From: JBMDXK01 sp048594375
GTDB taxonomy: Bacteria; Pseudomonadota; Alphaproteobacteria; Rhizobiales; Methylopilaceae
Reading direction: 5' to 3'
Assembly (NCBI GenBank): GCA_048594375.1
Contig: JBMDXK010000016.1
Span: 1-64,000 of the forward strand
DNA length: 64,000 nt
How positions within the stretch are numbered: the first letter of the stretch is position 1; each line of letters begins with the position of its first letter. The notes under the pieces are model-generated. The model worked only from the letters and a program-made list of their open reading frames with translations. It was not told the origin of the DNA and ran no database searches. This document shows, piece by piece, positions 63,266 to 64,000 of the stretch. The translations under genes were made by a program, and so were the position numbers.

Positions 63266-64000
63266 ATGCCGTATCCGGAGACTATACCGCTGAAACCCTC
63301 TCTTTCCCCTTCCGGCACCAATCCCCGTCTTGAGCGGTTGATTTCCCGCGCCCGTATGGTGCTGTTGTGGGAAAAAATCTGGCCGTCGATTGCGCTTTCC
63401 GCCTTGTGTGTGCTGGCCTTTTTAATGCTTGGCTGGTTTGGGTTCTGGGAGGCATTACCGCCGGTGGGGCGCATTGCCGGTGTTGTGCTGTTTGTTCTGG
63501 CAGCGCTGTACTGCCTTGTGCCGTTGTTGCGTGTGCATCGCCCGTCACGGGCCGAGGCATTGGCGCGCATTGATGCAGCCAGCGGCCTTGCCCACCATCC
63601 CGCCAATGGAATGGATGACCGTCTTGCTTTAACAGAAGACCCGCTGACAAAAAGTCTGTGGCACATCCATCGTGCGCGGCTTTTGAAGGATGCGGAAAAA
63701 TTGCAGGTGGGGCAGCCGCAACCCAATCTCGTAGCCTATGATCCGTTTGGGGTGCGCGCCGCGCTTATTTTGCTGGCAGGGGTGGCGTTTTTTATGAGCG
63801 GTGCGGAACGCGCGCCGCGTCTGATGGCTGCTTTTGAATGGGAGGGCTGGCGTACGGTTGCGGTGCCGCCTCGCGTGGATGTATGGGTTACGCCGCCCGC
63901 CTACACGGGCAAGCCGCCGCTTTTTCTGAATCGTGATGCAGCGCAGAGCAACCATTTCACTGTGCCGCAGGGCAGTATTCTGGTGGCGCGGGTGTCGGAA
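63266..64000 (+). CDS. TIGR02302/DUF4175-family protein, partial
   Basis: The plus strand is open from the ATG at 63266 to the window end (245 codons, N-terminal part only). It reads NPRLERLISRARMVLLWEKI, then two membrane helices at about 38-58 and 68-88, LARIDAASGLAHHPANGMDD and DVWVTPPAYTGKPPLFL, as in TIGR02302/DUF4175, a large alphaproteobacterial membrane protein of unknown role. A third helix lies near 165-185. The start is uncertain, with only AGGTAA close to the ATG. Antisense ORFs here are shadows. Confidence 0.87.
   Translation, partial: MPYPETIPLKPSLSPSGTNPRLERLISRARMVLLWEKIWPSIALSALCVLAFLMLGWFGFWEALPPVGRIAGVVLFVLAALYCLVPLLRVHRPSRAEALARIDAASGLAHHPANGMDDRLALTEDPLTKSLWHIHRARLLKDAEKLQVGQPQPNLVAYDPFGVRAALILLAGVAFFMSGAERAPRLMAAFEWEGWRTVAVPPRVDVWVTPPAYTGKPPLFLNRDAAQSNHFTVPQGSILVARVSE

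Noticed and set aside
62758..63726. 322-codon minus-strand ORF
   Set aside because: Antisense to the OlsB-like and TIGR02302 genes.

Overview
The window is chromosomal DNA of an alphaproteobacterium. Evidence: the F1 cluster atpHAGDC stands without F0 genes; the cassette bisphosphatase / DUF4170 / DUF374 acyltransferase / waaA / lpxK is typical of the class; a RegB/ActS-type redox kinase, a PleC/DivJ-like kinase, an OlsB-type acyltransferase, CheY with CheZ, a DUF6101 protein and a TIGR02302 protein point the same way. It is a Gram-negative, probably motile cell. The genus cannot be fixed from the sequence. No tRNA, rRNA, CRISPR array, transposase or integrase was recognised.

Layout. 1-3.5 kb: left edge of a probable defence/restriction locus (a DUF4391 gene cut by the window, ATGA-coupled to a PLD-helicase). 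3.9-5.0 kb: copper module (PCuAC chaperone and a DUF2946-like protein). 5.3-10.2 kb: F1-ATP synthase genes on the minus strand, followed by priA. 12.8-19.2 kb: methyltransferase, ubiA, cheY-cheZ, ribF-purD (overlapping) and purU. 20.4-24.5 kb: tightly packed lipid A/Kdo cassette. 24.5-25.1 kb: a gene-free stretch with an 18-bp palindrome and a possible structured RNA. 25-31 kb: an unknown gene, hisS, tadE-tadG and an omega-aminotransferase. 31.5-36 kb: a membrane EAL protein with a degenerate active site, a tandem pair of unknown paralogues with near-identical 5' ends, and an outer-membrane barrel. 36-46.7 kb: rsmD, a Bax-inhibitor-like protein, mutS, a LuxI-type autoinducer synthase without a LuxR, an amino-acid-binding protein, a TadD-like lipoprotein and leucyl aminopeptidase. 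46.7-64 kb: sensor kinase, YejA-like binding protein, class II amidotransferase, nhaA, membrane glycosyltransferase-like protein, mepA, UPF0114 protein, msrA, regB, grpE, a SpoU methyltransferase, olsB-like gene and a truncated TIGR02302 gene.

Most genes are housekeeping. The most unusual signals are: (1) a family of at least eleven short AT-rich palindromic intergenic repeats built from interchangeable arms, mostly just beyond gene ends; (2) the tandem paralogues at 33.1-35.0 kb, whose first 35 residues and 135 nt around the start are almost unchanged while the rest has diverged; (3) the solo LuxI-type synthase; (4) a hairpin-rich region at 24.7-24.94 kb that may be a new ncRNA; (5) a roughly 78-nt imperfect hairpin ahead of the degenerate EAL gene. 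Functions were assigned by reading motifs; no database search was run.
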